From: Planctomycetota bacterium
GTDB lineage: Bacteria; Planctomycetota; UBA1135; UBA2386
Reading direction: 5' to 3'
Length of the DNA stretch: 52,937 nucleotides
Assembly: GCA_016873195.1 (NCBI GenBank)
Contig: VGXW01000003.1
Coordinates: 1 to 52,937, forward strand
This document shows positions 41,831 to 49,251 of this stretch, in pieces; within the stretch, counting starts at the first letter, position 1, and every line of letters starts with the position of its first letter. Made by a program: the position numbers and the translations under genes. Below the pieces are notes generated by a model. It had not been told where the DNA came from and made no database searches. It was given only the letters and a program-made list of their open reading frames with translations.

Positions 41831-41836
41831 AGTCTG
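41831..41836 (-). promoter_or_regulatory. Degenerate -10 element (CAGACT) of the truncated paralogue
   Basis: Same position (6 nt before ATG) as TAGACT of the full-length paralogue, with the first T changed to C. Confidence 0.3.
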
Positions 41837-41898
41837 CCAGGGCGTGCGTGCGCCCGTGGGCATGGCGGCAAGGGCCTCGTGCTCGCGTGCCGCGTGGC

Positions 41899-43593
41899 CT
41901 ACCGGGCGACGAGTGCCACCGCGGTTGCCTCTCCTGCCTCGACGACGGCCCGCGTCGTGCCGCCGTCCGGCAGCTGCAACCCGACGGCGCCGGGCACGAG
42001 CCCGTCGCAGCAGAAGCGCCCGTGGCGGCCGGCCACCAGCAGCCTCCGTCGCGGTCGATCGCCCGGGGCGTCGGCCGCCTGCAGCCAGAACCGCGCGCCC
42101 GGGGCCGGCGTGCCGTCCTCGGCCTGCACGGTGCCGGATACGGCGCCGCAGGGCTGCAGGGTCAACGGGCCGGCGTCCGTGACGCCCGCGCTGCCCGGTT
42201 CCACGTCCTGGACGAGCCAGCCGTCGCGGCCCACCAGGCGCAGCTGGAACAGCGCGTCCGCGGGCAGTCCGAGGCAAGCGATCTCGACGTTGCCGTCGAG
42301 GTCGCTCGAACCGATGCCGATCGGCAGCCAGCCGCCGTGCTGCGGGGCGGCGAGGCCCCCCCGGAAGCACACGTCGCAGCCGCGCGCAGGCGCGCCGGCG
42401 GGGGTGCGCAGGCGCATGCGCACCCCGTGGGCGCGCTGCAGCTGCAGCACGAGTTCGCTGCCCGGTTCGTGCCTGGCGACCCACCAGACCGGGTTGGGGT
42501 TGTTGCCCTGCAGCACCGCCACGGGCGACAGGGTGCGCAGCGCGTACTCGCCACGCGGGTCCACTGGCGACGGCAGCTCGAACGAACCGTCGGCGCGAAC
42601 GACCGCCGTGCGGCGCTGGCCATTGCCGGGCATGTCGGAGGTGGCTTGCACCATGAGCGGCAGGCCGGCTGCGAGCAGACCGGGTGCGTCGGCGATGCGG
42701 CCGCGCAGGCGGTGCGCGGCCGAGCCGAGCTGGAACGTGCAGGACGTGGTGCGGTCGCCGCCGAGGTGCCCGTTCTCGGGCGGATCGATGCAGGCGCCCG
42801 GCATGTCGAAACGCGCGCGCAGCAGGTCGGCTCTGGGCCAGCCGCGCAGCACCCACCGGCCCGGTGCTTCTGCAGCAGGGCGCGCGAGCGGCGGCGGCAG
42901 GGGGAAGCGCCGCGGTCCCTGCCAGGATTCGACGATCAGCACCGCCCGCTCGACTTCCGCCGCGGCGCCGCCCGCGAGCTCGATCGTGCGCGAGGTCCAC
43001 GCCTCGCGCGACAGTTCGCAGTCGAGCGCGACGTCCGCGGTGCCGTCGACGTCTTCGTCGGCCGCGTCGAAACCCTCCGCCCAGGCGACCACACGCGCCG
43101 GCCCCATCAACACGTGGCCGAGTTCGTAGCGGCCGTCCGCGCCGCTCCGCGCCGTGCAACTGGCGAGCGCCAGCTGCGGCAAGTCGGTCGGCGCCGCGGC
43201 GACCCAGGCGCCCGCCACCGGCTTGCCGTCCTCGTCCTTGACGAGGCCCGCCACCCTGCGCGCGGGCAGCAGCACGATCTCGGCGAAGCCGCACTGCTCG
43301 CCGAGCAGGTCGATCTGCAGCGCGCCGACGTCGGGGCCGGCGGAGGTCGCGCGCACGACGACGAAGGCCTGCGGCAGGCGCGGCAGCAGGAACGTGCCCG
43401 AGCCGTCGCTGCGCGTGCGCGCGACCTCGAGGCCGTCGAGTTCAGCGACGACGAGTGCGTTGGGGACCGGTGCACGCAGCGGATCGAGCACGAGTCCTTC
43501 GAGCCGCGCGCGGCCGCCGCCCGGCTGCGGCAGGATCTGCGCGGACAGCGACGCCGCGAGCCACAGGACGGCAGAGGGGATCCGTTCCTGCAT
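41899..43593 (-). CDS. Secreted protein with repeated carboxypeptidase-regulatory-like domains
   Basis: A 564-residue exported protein (MQERIPSAVLWLAASLSAQ). Successive beta-sandwich units of the CarboxypepD_reg/transthyretin type are visible: LEGLVLDPLRAPVPNALVVA with TRSDGSGTFLLPRLPQAFVV, then VAGLVKDEDGKPVAGAWVAA with ARSGADGRYELGHV, and near the end VSGTVQAEDGTPAPGARFWL. These domains usually give structural rigidity to extracellular proteins or receptors. Catalytic residues are absent. The start is 6 nt after TAGACT. A truncated copy of this gene, including its promoter region, follows immediately downstream. Confidence 0.75.
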   Translation of the reverse strand: MQERIPSAVLWLAASLSAQILPQPGGGRARLEGLVLDPLRAPVPNALVVAELDGLEVARTRSDGSGTFLLPRLPQAFVVVRATSAGPDVGALQIDLLGEQCGFAEIVLLPARRVAGLVKDEDGKPVAGAWVAAAPTDLPQLALASCTARSGADGRYELGHVLMGPARVVAWAEGFDAADEDVDGTADVALDCELSREAWTSRTIELAGGAAAEVERAVLIVESWQGPRRFPLPPPLARPAAEAPGRWVLRGWPRADLLRARFDMPGACIDPPENGHLGGDRTTSCTFQLGSAAHRLRGRIADAPGLLAAGLPLMVQATSDMPGNGQRRTAVVRADGSFELPSPVDPRGEYALRTLSPVAVLQGNNPNPVWWVARHEPGSELVLQLQRAHGVRMRLRTPAGAPARGCDVCFRGGLAAPQHGGWLPIGIGSSDLDGNVEIACLGLPADALFQLRLVGRDGWLVQDVEPGSAGVTDAGPLTLQPCGAVSGTVQAEDGTPAPGARFWLQAADAPGDRPRRRLLVAGRHGRFCCDGLVPGAVGLQLPDGGTTRAVVEAGEATAVALVAR

Positions 43594-43599
43594 GGCGGC

Positions 43600-43605
43600 A
43601 GTCTA
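43600..43605 (-). promoter_or_regulatory. Candidate -10 element (TAGACT) of the 43593 gene
   Basis: TAGACT on the minus strand, 6 nt before ATG 43593. Confidence 0.45.
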
Positions 43606-43679
43606 CTGGCAACGCATGCGCCGGTGGGCGCATGGGCCCCTGGGCCGCAGTCCACCTGGCCCCGCGCCCGGGCCTCTGG

Positions 43680-43685
43680 CAGAAT
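43680..43685 (+). promoter_or_regulatory. Candidate -10 element (CAGAAT) of the thioredoxin-fold gene
   Basis: CAGAAT ends 8 nt before ATG 43694; no ribosome binding site is seen. Confidence 0.35.
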
Positions 43686-43693
43686 TCGCGCCC

Positions 43694-44809
43694 ATGCGCC
43701 ACGGACTGCTCGCCGCCGTTCCGTTCGTCCTGCACCTGACCGCGCTGCTGCCTGCCCAGGAGATCACCTGGTGGCAGAAGACCTTCGAGGAAGCGCTCGC
43801 CGCCAGCAAGGACAGCAAGGCCGCGATGCTGCTGCTCTACTGCTGGCAGGACAACAGCGACCCGTGCACGTCGATGTTCAGCGGCACGATGAAGGAGAAG
43901 GAGGTGGCGACGGCGCTCGGCGACTTCGTCTGCATGGGCGCGAAGCTCGAGGATCCGGCGCAGAAGGCCGTGCTCGACAAGTACGGCATCGAGAAGCTGC
44001 CGACCGTGCTGTTCCTGACGCCCGAGGGCACCGTCGTCGACGCCGTGCCCGGCTACGTGCCGGTCGTGGACTTCCTCGCCGAGGTCACGCGCATCCGTGC
44101 TGGCACCAAGACGCTCGCGGCGCTGCGGCAGGCGGCGGCCGAGAAGCCCGGCGACCTCGCGCTGCAACTCGAACTCGTGCACAAGCTGCGCGCGACCGGC
44201 GACAAGAAGGGCTCGCTCGCGGTGATCGACGCGATCGTCGCCAAGGATCCGAAGGCGACGAGCGAGCAGGCCGCCGAGGCGATGCTGCTGAAGCTCAGCG
44301 ACCAGATCTTCAAGCCCGAAGCCGACCCGAAGAACTACGACCTGAAGCCGCTGCGCGAGTTCCTGAACAAGCAGAAGAACAAGCGCGTGCTGTTCCTCGG
44401 TTGGGACCGCGTCTTCGCGGCGGAGTGGAAGCGCGACAACCTCAAGGTCGCGTGCGATGCCGCGGAGAAGGCCTGGAAGAACATCCCGCCGGACCAGGTG
44501 CGGGTCTGGGGCCAGGATTACGCGAGCAAGGCCCTCGAGGCCTGGAAGGAGCTCGAGAAGATCGACAAGGGCATCCTGAAGCAGGCGCTCGAGGTCAGCA
44601 AGAAGGCGCTCGACGAGGTCGAGAAGAAGCACAAGGCGGCACCCGATCCGGCCTTCTTCGCGAACGCGATGTACCTGCACGCGGCGCTGCTCAACGTGAG
44701 CAACCTGCGCAAGGAAGCGTTCGCGCTGATGGACAAGGCGATCGCGCTGGACCCGCAGAACGAGAACCTGAAGAAGGCCAAGGCCGCGTGGATGGACGGC
44801 AGCAAGTGA
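43694..44809 (+). CDS. Exported thioredoxin-fold protein with helical C-terminal region
   Basis: A 371-residue protein with signal peptide MRHGLLAAVPFVLHLTALLPAQ. Residues 25-135 follow the thioredoxin-like pattern of DUF255/Thioredoxin_7 proteins: FEEALAASKDSKAAMLLLYC, KEVATALGDFVCMGAKLEDP, YGIEKLPTVLFLTPEG. The cis-proline (LPT) is present, but the CxxC active site is not: the equivalent loop reads WQDNSDPCTSM, leaving one cysteine. The remaining ~230 residues are Lys/Glu/Ala-rich helices ending in a TPR-like unit (NLRKEAFALMDKAIALDPQN). A redox oxidoreductase role is therefore doubtful; binding or chaperone-like activity in the periplasm is more likely. Confidence 0.75.
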   Translation: MRHGLLAAVPFVLHLTALLPAQEITWWQKTFEEALAASKDSKAAMLLLYCWQDNSDPCTSMFSGTMKEKEVATALGDFVCMGAKLEDPAQKAVLDKYGIEKLPTVLFLTPEGTVVDAVPGYVPVVDFLAEVTRIRAGTKTLAALRQAAAEKPGDLALQLELVHKLRATGDKKGSLAVIDAIVAKDPKATSEQAAEAMLLKLSDQIFKPEADPKNYDLKPLREFLNKQKNKRVLFLGWDRVFAAEWKRDNLKVACDAAEKAWKNIPPDQVRVWGQDYASKALEAWKELEKIDKGILKQALEVSKKALDEVEKKHKAAPDPAFFANAMYLHAALLNVSNLRKEAFALMDKAIALDPQNENLKKAKAAWMDGSK

Positions 44810-45136
44810 CGGCCGCGCCGGCCCCGCGTGTCCCGGCACTGCGTCGCCAGCAGACCGCCGAAGGGCCACGACGAAGCTGTGGCGGTTCCGACCGGCCGGC
44901 GCGACCTCGCGGGACGCACGAACGAGACGGGGTTCCGCCGCCGACTCGACGTGCTGCGCGCCGACCATGCTCGGAAGACCAGGCTGATCGAACGGCTGCG
45001 CGACGCGGGGCGGTGACGCCGCTCGGCTGCCCAGGGTGACGGCTGCCGGCCACGGCGTCCGGGCCGGACTCCGTCGTGCGCTCGCTGCCGAGCAGGCGAA
45101 CGCCTGGCGGGAGTCGGGGGGGCGGCCTTCACGAGC
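44810..45136 (+). other. Intergenic stretch, one doubtful small ORF
   Basis: These 327 nt lie between the convergent thioredoxin-fold and sigma-like genes. The plus-strand ORF 44828-45016 ends in a charged helix (FRRRLDVLRADHARKTRLIE) that could be the tail of a decayed gene. There is no ribosome site and no recognised family, so it is not called as a gene. Confidence 0.4.
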
Positions 45137-46576
45137 TCACTCCGTGTTGCGCATTCGCTCGCGGAGGCGACGGGAGAGCGTCTGCCGGGCCAGCAGCAGG
45201 CTCTTGATCACCCGGCTGGCGAGGGGCGGTCCTCCCGCCCTGACGAGCAGCTCGACGAGGCGATCCGGACCGACCACTTCGCCGCTCTGCAGGCACCGGT
45301 CGAGTTCGGCGCAGAACCGCGACCAGGCGGAACTCGTGAGCCCCAGATCGCGGTCGGCAAGGCCCACCCGGCCGTCGGCGAGCTGGGCCACGGGATAGCG
45401 CGGCTGCCAGTTCGCTCCCAGTCGCCGGTACTCGCGCGCCCGTTGCAGCAACTCGGCAAGCGGCATGGGGGCGCCGTGCGCACGCAATTCCGCGACCACG
45501 AGGTCGAGAATTCGCCGCCGCTCCTTGTGCACGGCGGCAAGGCCCCAGACGGACCGTCCGAGATCGGCGAGCTCGGGGACTTCGTGCAGCAGCGACTCGA
45601 ACGCTGCCACGGACAGTCCGGGAGCCCATTCGGCACCGGCTTCGGCCGCCGCCGCCAGGAGGTCGGCGGTTCGCCACTGCAGGTCGGGCTCGCACTCGCA
45701 GAGCGCGACGATGTCGGCGCGCACGGCCGGCAGCAGATGCAGCCTGTCGGCGACGGCTTCGCGAGCCAGGTAGACGCCCTGCGCCGCGCGGACGACCCGC
45801 GCCTTGGCGAGCGCCGCGCTCAGGGCAGGCGGCTGCAGCGGCGACAGTTCGCGCAGCAGCTCGGCGAATGACATCGGTCGTCCGGCAGCGCGCAGCACCT
45901 CCTCGATGCGCTCGGCCACGGTCGGCGCCCGCCGTGCCGGCCCGGCGCCGCGATCGAGTCGAGCGACCACCACGGACTGGAGATCCGGCACCATGAAGTC
46001 GCGCAGGATCTCGCCGAGCAGCCTGCGCTCGAGCCCGGGATCACGACCGCCCGGATCCCGACGTTCGAGTTCTTGCCGACACCGTTCGACGAGGGCGGCG
46101 CAGTCCGCGCCGCGGAGGTCGGTGACGTAGGGGCCTTCCGCGCCGTCGACCAGCCGGTGCCGGCACCGGAGCGTCCGCAGGGCCCCCTGGATCCAGCCGA
46201 CGTGCTCGTCGATGCCCACGAACCAGGGGTCGAGGCCCGGGAGATCCGCGACGCGCAGCGGCGTGGTACGCCCGATGCGCAGGCGCAGCAGCGGGGCATC
46301 GATGCGGTCGGGATCGAGCGAATGCAAGCGCCGCAGCACCCGCGCCTCGAGCTGACCGACACGCGAGCGCGACACCCCCAGTCGCCGGCCCACTTCCTCG
46401 AGCGTGGCCGGCGAGCGGGCGAACGTGCGCAGGTCGGCGACCAGGCGCTGTCGCGGGTCGAGCTTCGCGAGGGCACGGTCCAGACAACCGACGAGCGTTG
46501 GCACGGCAGCTGCGAGGCGTGGGGAGGCGCCCATCCCGTGATTCTGTGCGTCGGGGACGCGCCCGCAAGGGTTCAT
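45137..46576 (-). CDS. Sigma-70 region-4-like DNA-binding protein with further HTH domains
   Basis: A 479-residue protein from ATG 46576 with GGAGG 8 nt upstream; the track start at 46831 is not supported. Residues ~40-85 (LDPRQRLVADLRTFARSPAT, LEEVGRRLGVSRSRVGQLEA) are a sigma region 4 helix-turn-helix, but there is no region 2 to bind core polymerase or melt DNA. The middle contains a second winged-HTH resembling HARE-HTH (RIEEVLRAAGRPMSFAELLR ... VVRAAQGVYLAREAVADRL), and a further similar unit follows (RRRILDLVVAELRAHGAPMP). It could be a transcription regulator derived from a sigma factor. A TTGACA hexamer lies ~26 nt before the start, without an obvious -10. Targets are unknown. Confidence 0.6.
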   Translation of the reverse strand: MNPCGRVPDAQNHGMGASPRLAAAVPTLVGCLDRALAKLDPRQRLVADLRTFARSPATLEEVGRRLGVSRSRVGQLEARVLRRLHSLDPDRIDAPLLRLRIGRTTPLRVADLPGLDPWFVGIDEHVGWIQGALRTLRCRHRLVDGAEGPYVTDLRGADCAALVERCRQELERRDPGGRDPGLERRLLGEILRDFMVPDLQSVVVARLDRGAGPARRAPTVAERIEEVLRAAGRPMSFAELLRELSPLQPPALSAALAKARVVRAAQGVYLAREAVADRLHLLPAVRADIVALCECEPDLQWRTADLLAAAAEAGAEWAPGLSVAAFESLLHEVPELADLGRSVWGLAAVHKERRRILDLVVAELRAHGAPMPLAELLQRAREYRRLGANWQPRYPVAQLADGRVGLADRDLGLTSSAWSRFCAELDRCLQSGEVVGPDRLVELLVRAGGPPLASRVIKSLLLARQTLSRRLRERMRNTE

Positions 46577-46715
46577 GCGGTGGCGCCTCCACTGGTGGGT
46601 GTCAAGGTAGTTGTCGCCTGAATGTGGAGAAGGGTGGTCACGCGACGGCCTCGCAGCCGGCGATGCCGCCGGCTCGACGTTCGACTCGGAGCCCGTCGTT
46701 CCGTAGAAGACCCCG

Positions 46716-47204
46716 GTGCACGACGCTGCCCGACGCATGGACGAAGCCGAGGTCACGAAGCTGCTGGCCCGCCTGCGGCCGCTGCTCGACCACCTCGCCG
46801 CCGAGTCCGGGCTTTCGATCTCGGTCGGCAAGGCGAGCTACACCAGGCACAACGCCGTGTTCGCGATCGAGGCCGCGGTCCGCGGCGCCGGCGGCGTCGC
46901 GATGGGCCGCGAGGCCGAGGCGTTCCTGCGGGAGGCGATCCGGTTCGGCCTGCAACCCGACGACCTCGGCCGGGACTTCCAGCACTTCGACACGTGGTAT
47001 CGGATCCTCGGCATGAAGCCGCGGTCGAAGTGCCCGGTGGTCTGCGCGCAGATCGCGTCGCCGGCGGAGGCCCTGCACCTGTTCCCGGCGCACCTCGTCC
47101 GGCACTACCTGGAGGCCCACGGCATGCGGACGAAGGTGTCGCCGCACGCGCGGGTCGATCTCGGCGGCGACGAGCCCGGCGAACCGCCGGCGGTGTCGCC
47201 GTGA
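46716..47204 (+). CDS. Protein resembling phage-associated small conserved proteins
   Basis: A 162-residue protein from GTG 46716 (a weak TAGAAG hexamer lies 6 nt upstream); ATG 46737 is an alternative. The layout LLDHLAAESGLSISVGKASYTRH, FAIEAAVRG, EAEAFLREAIRFGLQPDDLG, TWYRILGMKPRSKCPVVCAQ and LFPAHLVRHYL resembles short proteins I associate with tailed-phage genomes, where a helix, two strands and a GxKPRSxxYP-like turn are conserved. This is memory-based and unverified. Its TGA overlaps the GTG of the next gene (GTGA). No phage structural or integration genes are visible in the window, so a small phage-derived remnant or accessory cassette is possible. Confidence 0.5.
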   Translation: MHDAARRMDEAEVTKLLARLRPLLDHLAAESGLSISVGKASYTRHNAVFAIEAAVRGAGGVAMGREAEAFLREAIRFGLQPDDLGRDFQHFDTWYRILGMKPRSKCPVVCAQIASPAEALHLFPAHLVRHYLEAHGMRTKVSPHARVDLGGDEPGEPPAVSP

Positions 47205-47866
47205 CCATCGGCTGCCGCACCAACGCGATCTTCCAGGAGGCCGTGGCCGCCGGTCTCGACCTCGAGATCGACCTGCTGGAGCACGAAGGGCAGAAGTTCG
47301 GCGATCGCAAGCTGGCCAGGATCTTCGGCGGCGAGATCGGCGTGGTTCGCGAACTCCGCCGGCTGCGCGACCTCAACGCCGCCGTCGGGCACTACGAACT
47401 CGGCGCCTACCACAACGCGCTGCTGTTCTCGTTCCTGGTCGGGTTCATCGAGAGCATGCACGAGGTGCACGACGGCGGGCTCGTGTTCGGCGATGGGCGC
47501 TACCTGGTCCGGGCGATCGACGCCGGCGCGTTCGAGGCCACGTTCTTCGCCGACACCGACTTCGCGCTGCCGGCGAACGTCGTCAACGACCTCGGCGCCG
47601 GCAAGGCGCTGCTCGGTTTCGACGCCGGGGTGTTCGGCGTCGTGAACGAACTGGCGCCGCATGCCGAGGAACTGCAGGTGCGATCGGCCCCGCGGGACGC
47701 CGTCGAGCCGATCGTCGAGGTGACGGCCGAGCGCGAGGCCGAGCTTCGTCGCCGGCACCGGACCGCCCCGGCGGCCGTGGCGCGCGAGATCGCGGCGCCG
47801 GGCGTGCGCACCCGGCGCGGCGAGCTGTTCCCGTGGTGGCCCGCGTGGCTCGATCCGCAGGCCTGA
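47201..47866 (+). CDS. Unrecognised protein coupled to the 46716 gene
   Basis: A 221-residue protein starting at GTG 47201 inside the upstream stop. It is predicted soluble, with a helical first half (LDLEIDLLEHEGQKFGDRKL, RELRRLRDLNAAVGHYELGA, LFSFLVGFIESMHEVHDGG) and a mixed second half (TFFADTDFALPANVVNDLG, FDAGVFGVVNELAPHAEELQ). It ends in an Arg-rich tail (AEREAELRRRHRTAPAAVA). No family is recognised. The translational coupling implies shared function with its partner. The start depends on the GTGA overlap; no Shine-Dalgarno sequence is evident. Confidence 0.55.
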   Translation: MTIGCRTNAIFQEAVAAGLDLEIDLLEHEGQKFGDRKLARIFGGEIGVVRELRRLRDLNAAVGHYELGAYHNALLFSFLVGFIESMHEVHDGGLVFGDGRYLVRAIDAGAFEATFFADTDFALPANVVNDLGAGKALLGFDAGVFGVVNELAPHAEELQVRSAPRDAVEPIVEVTAEREAELRRRHRTAPAAVAREIAAPGVRTRRGELFPWWPAWLDPQA

Positions 47867-48121
47867 ACGGCCACGACGTCGGGCTGCCGCCAGCAGGGTC
47901 GGTTGCGCTGGCGCAGCAGGGCTTCGCTCCACGCAGCCGGGTTCTGTCGAACAAGCGCTCCTCTCCGCCCGTCCGCGGAGAGCACCCGGGCCGGTGGCGG
48001 TTCTTCGATCCCGAATCACCGTGGAGGCCGCACAGCACCCGCCGACGCGAACTCCAGGCACCGTTTCGCCGCCGCAACCCCGCGCCGCATCGGCCTTCAC
48101 GGCCGCCCTGCGTACACGACA
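47867..48121 (+). other. Intergenic stretch downstream of tRNA-Asn
   Basis: No gene, repeat or promoter could be supported between the end of the coupled pair and the hairpin beyond tRNA-Asn. Confidence 0.5.
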
Positions 48122-48150
48122 CCGCCCCGCGGTTGCACACCGCGAGGCGG
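48122..48150 (-). terminator. Hairpin downstream of tRNA-Asn
   Basis: On the minus strand, sequence 25 nt past the tRNA 3' end folds into a stem with one bulge per arm around a GTGCA loop. It is GC-rich and lacks a T-run, as expected for terminators in such a genome. Confidence 0.45.
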
Positions 48151-48173
48151 GGTTCCACTGCTGCGAGCGGAGG

Positions 48174-48249
48174 TGGCTCCTCGAGTAGGACTTGAACCTA
48201 CGACCCGGTGATTAACAGTCACCTGCTCTACCGACTGAGCTATCGAGGA
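48174..48249 (-). tRNA. tRNA-Asn (anticodon GTT)
   Basis: The minus strand reads TCCTCGATAGCTCAGTCGG and folds into a full cloverleaf. It has a 7-bp acceptor TCCTCGA/TCGAGGA, a D-arm with AGCTCAGTCGGTAGAGC, an anticodon loop CTGTTAA (GTT, Asn), a T-arm with GGTTCAAGTCC, discriminator G and an encoded CCA end (48174-48176). It has its own promoter and a short stem-loop in the 5' leader. Confidence 0.97.
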
Positions 48250-48254
48250 TCGCG

Positions 48255-48273
48255 ACCGGGCTTTCGGCCCGGT
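48255..48273 (-). other. Stem-loop in the pre-tRNA-Asn 5' leader
   Basis: ACCGGGC and GCCCGGT pair perfectly around CGAAA, 5 nt upstream of the mature tRNA. It may mark the RNase P cleavage region or help processing. Confidence 0.4.
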
Positions 48274-48283
48274 GGGGGCAGAG

Positions 48284-48311
48284 ACCTTAGCGGCCTGCGC
48301 GGACGGGTCAA
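48284..48311 (-). promoter_or_regulatory. Promoter of tRNA-Asn: TTGACC, 16 nt, TAAGGT
   Basis: A -35 TTGACC (48306-48311) and -10 TAAGGT (48284-48289) lie about 35 nt upstream of the tRNA. It is the best sigma-70-type promoter in the window and a useful reference for other -10 calls. Confidence 0.7.
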
Positions 48312-48487
48312 GACTCCGCTGGCAGCGACGGCAGAGCCCAGTGCGCCACCGTGGCGAGAACAGGAGCCCCGAACAGGGGCGCGCCCGCCGGCACACCACG
48401 CGGGAACCGGCGGGACCGCCCGTCTCCGCGGCGGCACGGCCCCGAGGAGCAGGCCACTGCAGGCAGGCCAGCGCTGCCAAGGCAACG

Positions 48488-48544
48488 CCGCAGCGGCGCC
48501 GAGTGCGCGCTTCGCCCCGGACGTGTCGCCGCGTTGCGGCGTAC
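48488..48544 (-). repeat. Dispersed 3' element, copy 2
   Basis: On the minus strand it starts GTACGCCGCAACGCGGCGAC, 8 nt after the stop of the 48747 gene, and ends GGCGCCGCTGCGG. It is almost identical to copy 1 over ~57 nt, including ACACGTCC and GCACTCGGCGCCGC. Confidence 0.75.
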
Positions 48545-48552
48545 GGGGGGGC

Positions 48553-48747
48553 TCAGTGCTTCGCGACTTCCATCTTGCGCAGGCGCAGCTTCTCGGTGCC
48601 GGCCAGCGCGTTCTTGACCATCTCGTCGGTGAAGGCCTTCTTGTCCTTCACGAAGAGGAGGGCCTTGCCGTTGAGGCCGTTCGGGTGGACCCGGATGACT
48701 CCTTCGAGCTTGCTCAAGACGTCACGCGTCTCGATGGCCGTGCTCAT
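48553..48747 (-). CDS. Small HMA-like protein without metal-binding cysteines
   Basis: A 64-residue protein. The pattern TRDVLSKLEGVIRVHPNGLN, KALLFVKDKKAFTDEMVKNA, KLRLRKMEV is helix-strand-strand-helix-strand, like the later part of a heavy-metal-associated (ferredoxin-like) domain. It has neither the first strand nor the CxxC loop. Its ATG directly abuts the TGA of the upstream gene, which encodes another HMA-like protein, so the two are almost certainly co-translated. There is no signal peptide, unlike its partner. A copy of the dispersed 3' element follows the stop. Function is unknown; it could bind or regulate the partner. Confidence 0.65.
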   Translation of the reverse strand: MSTAIETRDVLSKLEGVIRVHPNGLNGKALLFVKDKKAFTDEMVKNALAGTEKLRLRKMEVAKH

Positions 48748-49134
48748 TCAACCAAGTCCGGCGACTTGTGCCTCGTAGACCACCTCGGCCTTCGGCAGTT
48801 CGACCTCGTTGATGCTCTTGACCCGCACCTTCTTGATCCGCTCGTCGGCCAGCGCCTTGTTGAGCGCCTCGACCTCCGGGGGGTGCTTGCCGACGTCGCA
48901 GTAGCCGATGCCGGTGGTGTCGAAGATCAGGTTCTTGATGCCTTTCTGTTTGATCAGGATCGCACGGACCCTGGCGGCCTCGGAGGCCGCCCCTCAACCT
49001 CCCAGTCCGGTCGTTTCGATCTTGAAGAGCTTCTCGGTGCCGTCCTTGGCGGGGGCTGCTGGCGCCTGGGTCTGGGCCAGGGCCGGAAGGGCCAGGGTCA
49101 GGGCAGCGAGCAGCATGCGCGCTGGCGTTCTCAT
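48748..49134 (-). CDS. Exported HMA-like protein interrupted by in-frame UGA: possible selenoprotein
   Basis: Missed by the ORF track because TGA at 48994-48996 (codon 47) splits it. Before it come signal peptide MRTPARMLLAALTLALPALA and KDGTEKLFKIETTGLGG. After it, the same frame stays open for 81 codons: GAASEAARVRAILIKQKGIK, NLIFDTTGIGYCDVGKHPPE, VEALNKALADERIKKVRVKS, then a stop abutting the next gene. The whole reads as one heavy-metal-associated domain, with the UGA at the loop after strand 1 where the first metal-binding Cys belongs. No ATG occurs in the second part, so an independent gene is unlikely. AAGGA lies 11 nt before the start. If UGA is read as Sec, the product is 128 residues. 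Alternatives are a TGC-to-TGA mutation, a base-call error or a pseudogene. Confidence 0.55.
48955..48991 (-). promoter_or_regulatory. Candidate bacterial SECIS-like stem-loops after the in-frame UGA
   Basis: Two mutually exclusive hairpins follow the UGA on the minus strand. The proximal one, GGCGGCCT/AGGCCGCC (48973-48991), has a CCG loop. The distal one is CAGGGTC-CGTGC-GATCCTG (48955-48973): a 7-bp stem with one G-T pair and a 5-nt loop starting 28 nt after UGA with G in its second position. Bacterial SECIS consensus puts the apical loop about 16-37 nt after UGA with a G among its first two bases; the distal hairpin fits, the proximal does not. Confidence 0.4.
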
Positions 49135-49251
49135 GTGTGCGTGGTTCCTTGGTGGCCACCGGGAATCGGCTGGCCCATCGAGCGCGGAGTATCGGCCGCA
49201 ACCGGCCCGACACGCAAGCCCCGGTATGGGCTGGTGCAGGTTCGTTGCGAG

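Noticed and set aside
44828-45016. 62-aa ORF after the thioredoxin-fold gene
   Set aside because: No ribosome site, promoter hexamer or known family; only its charged C-terminal helix looks protein-like.
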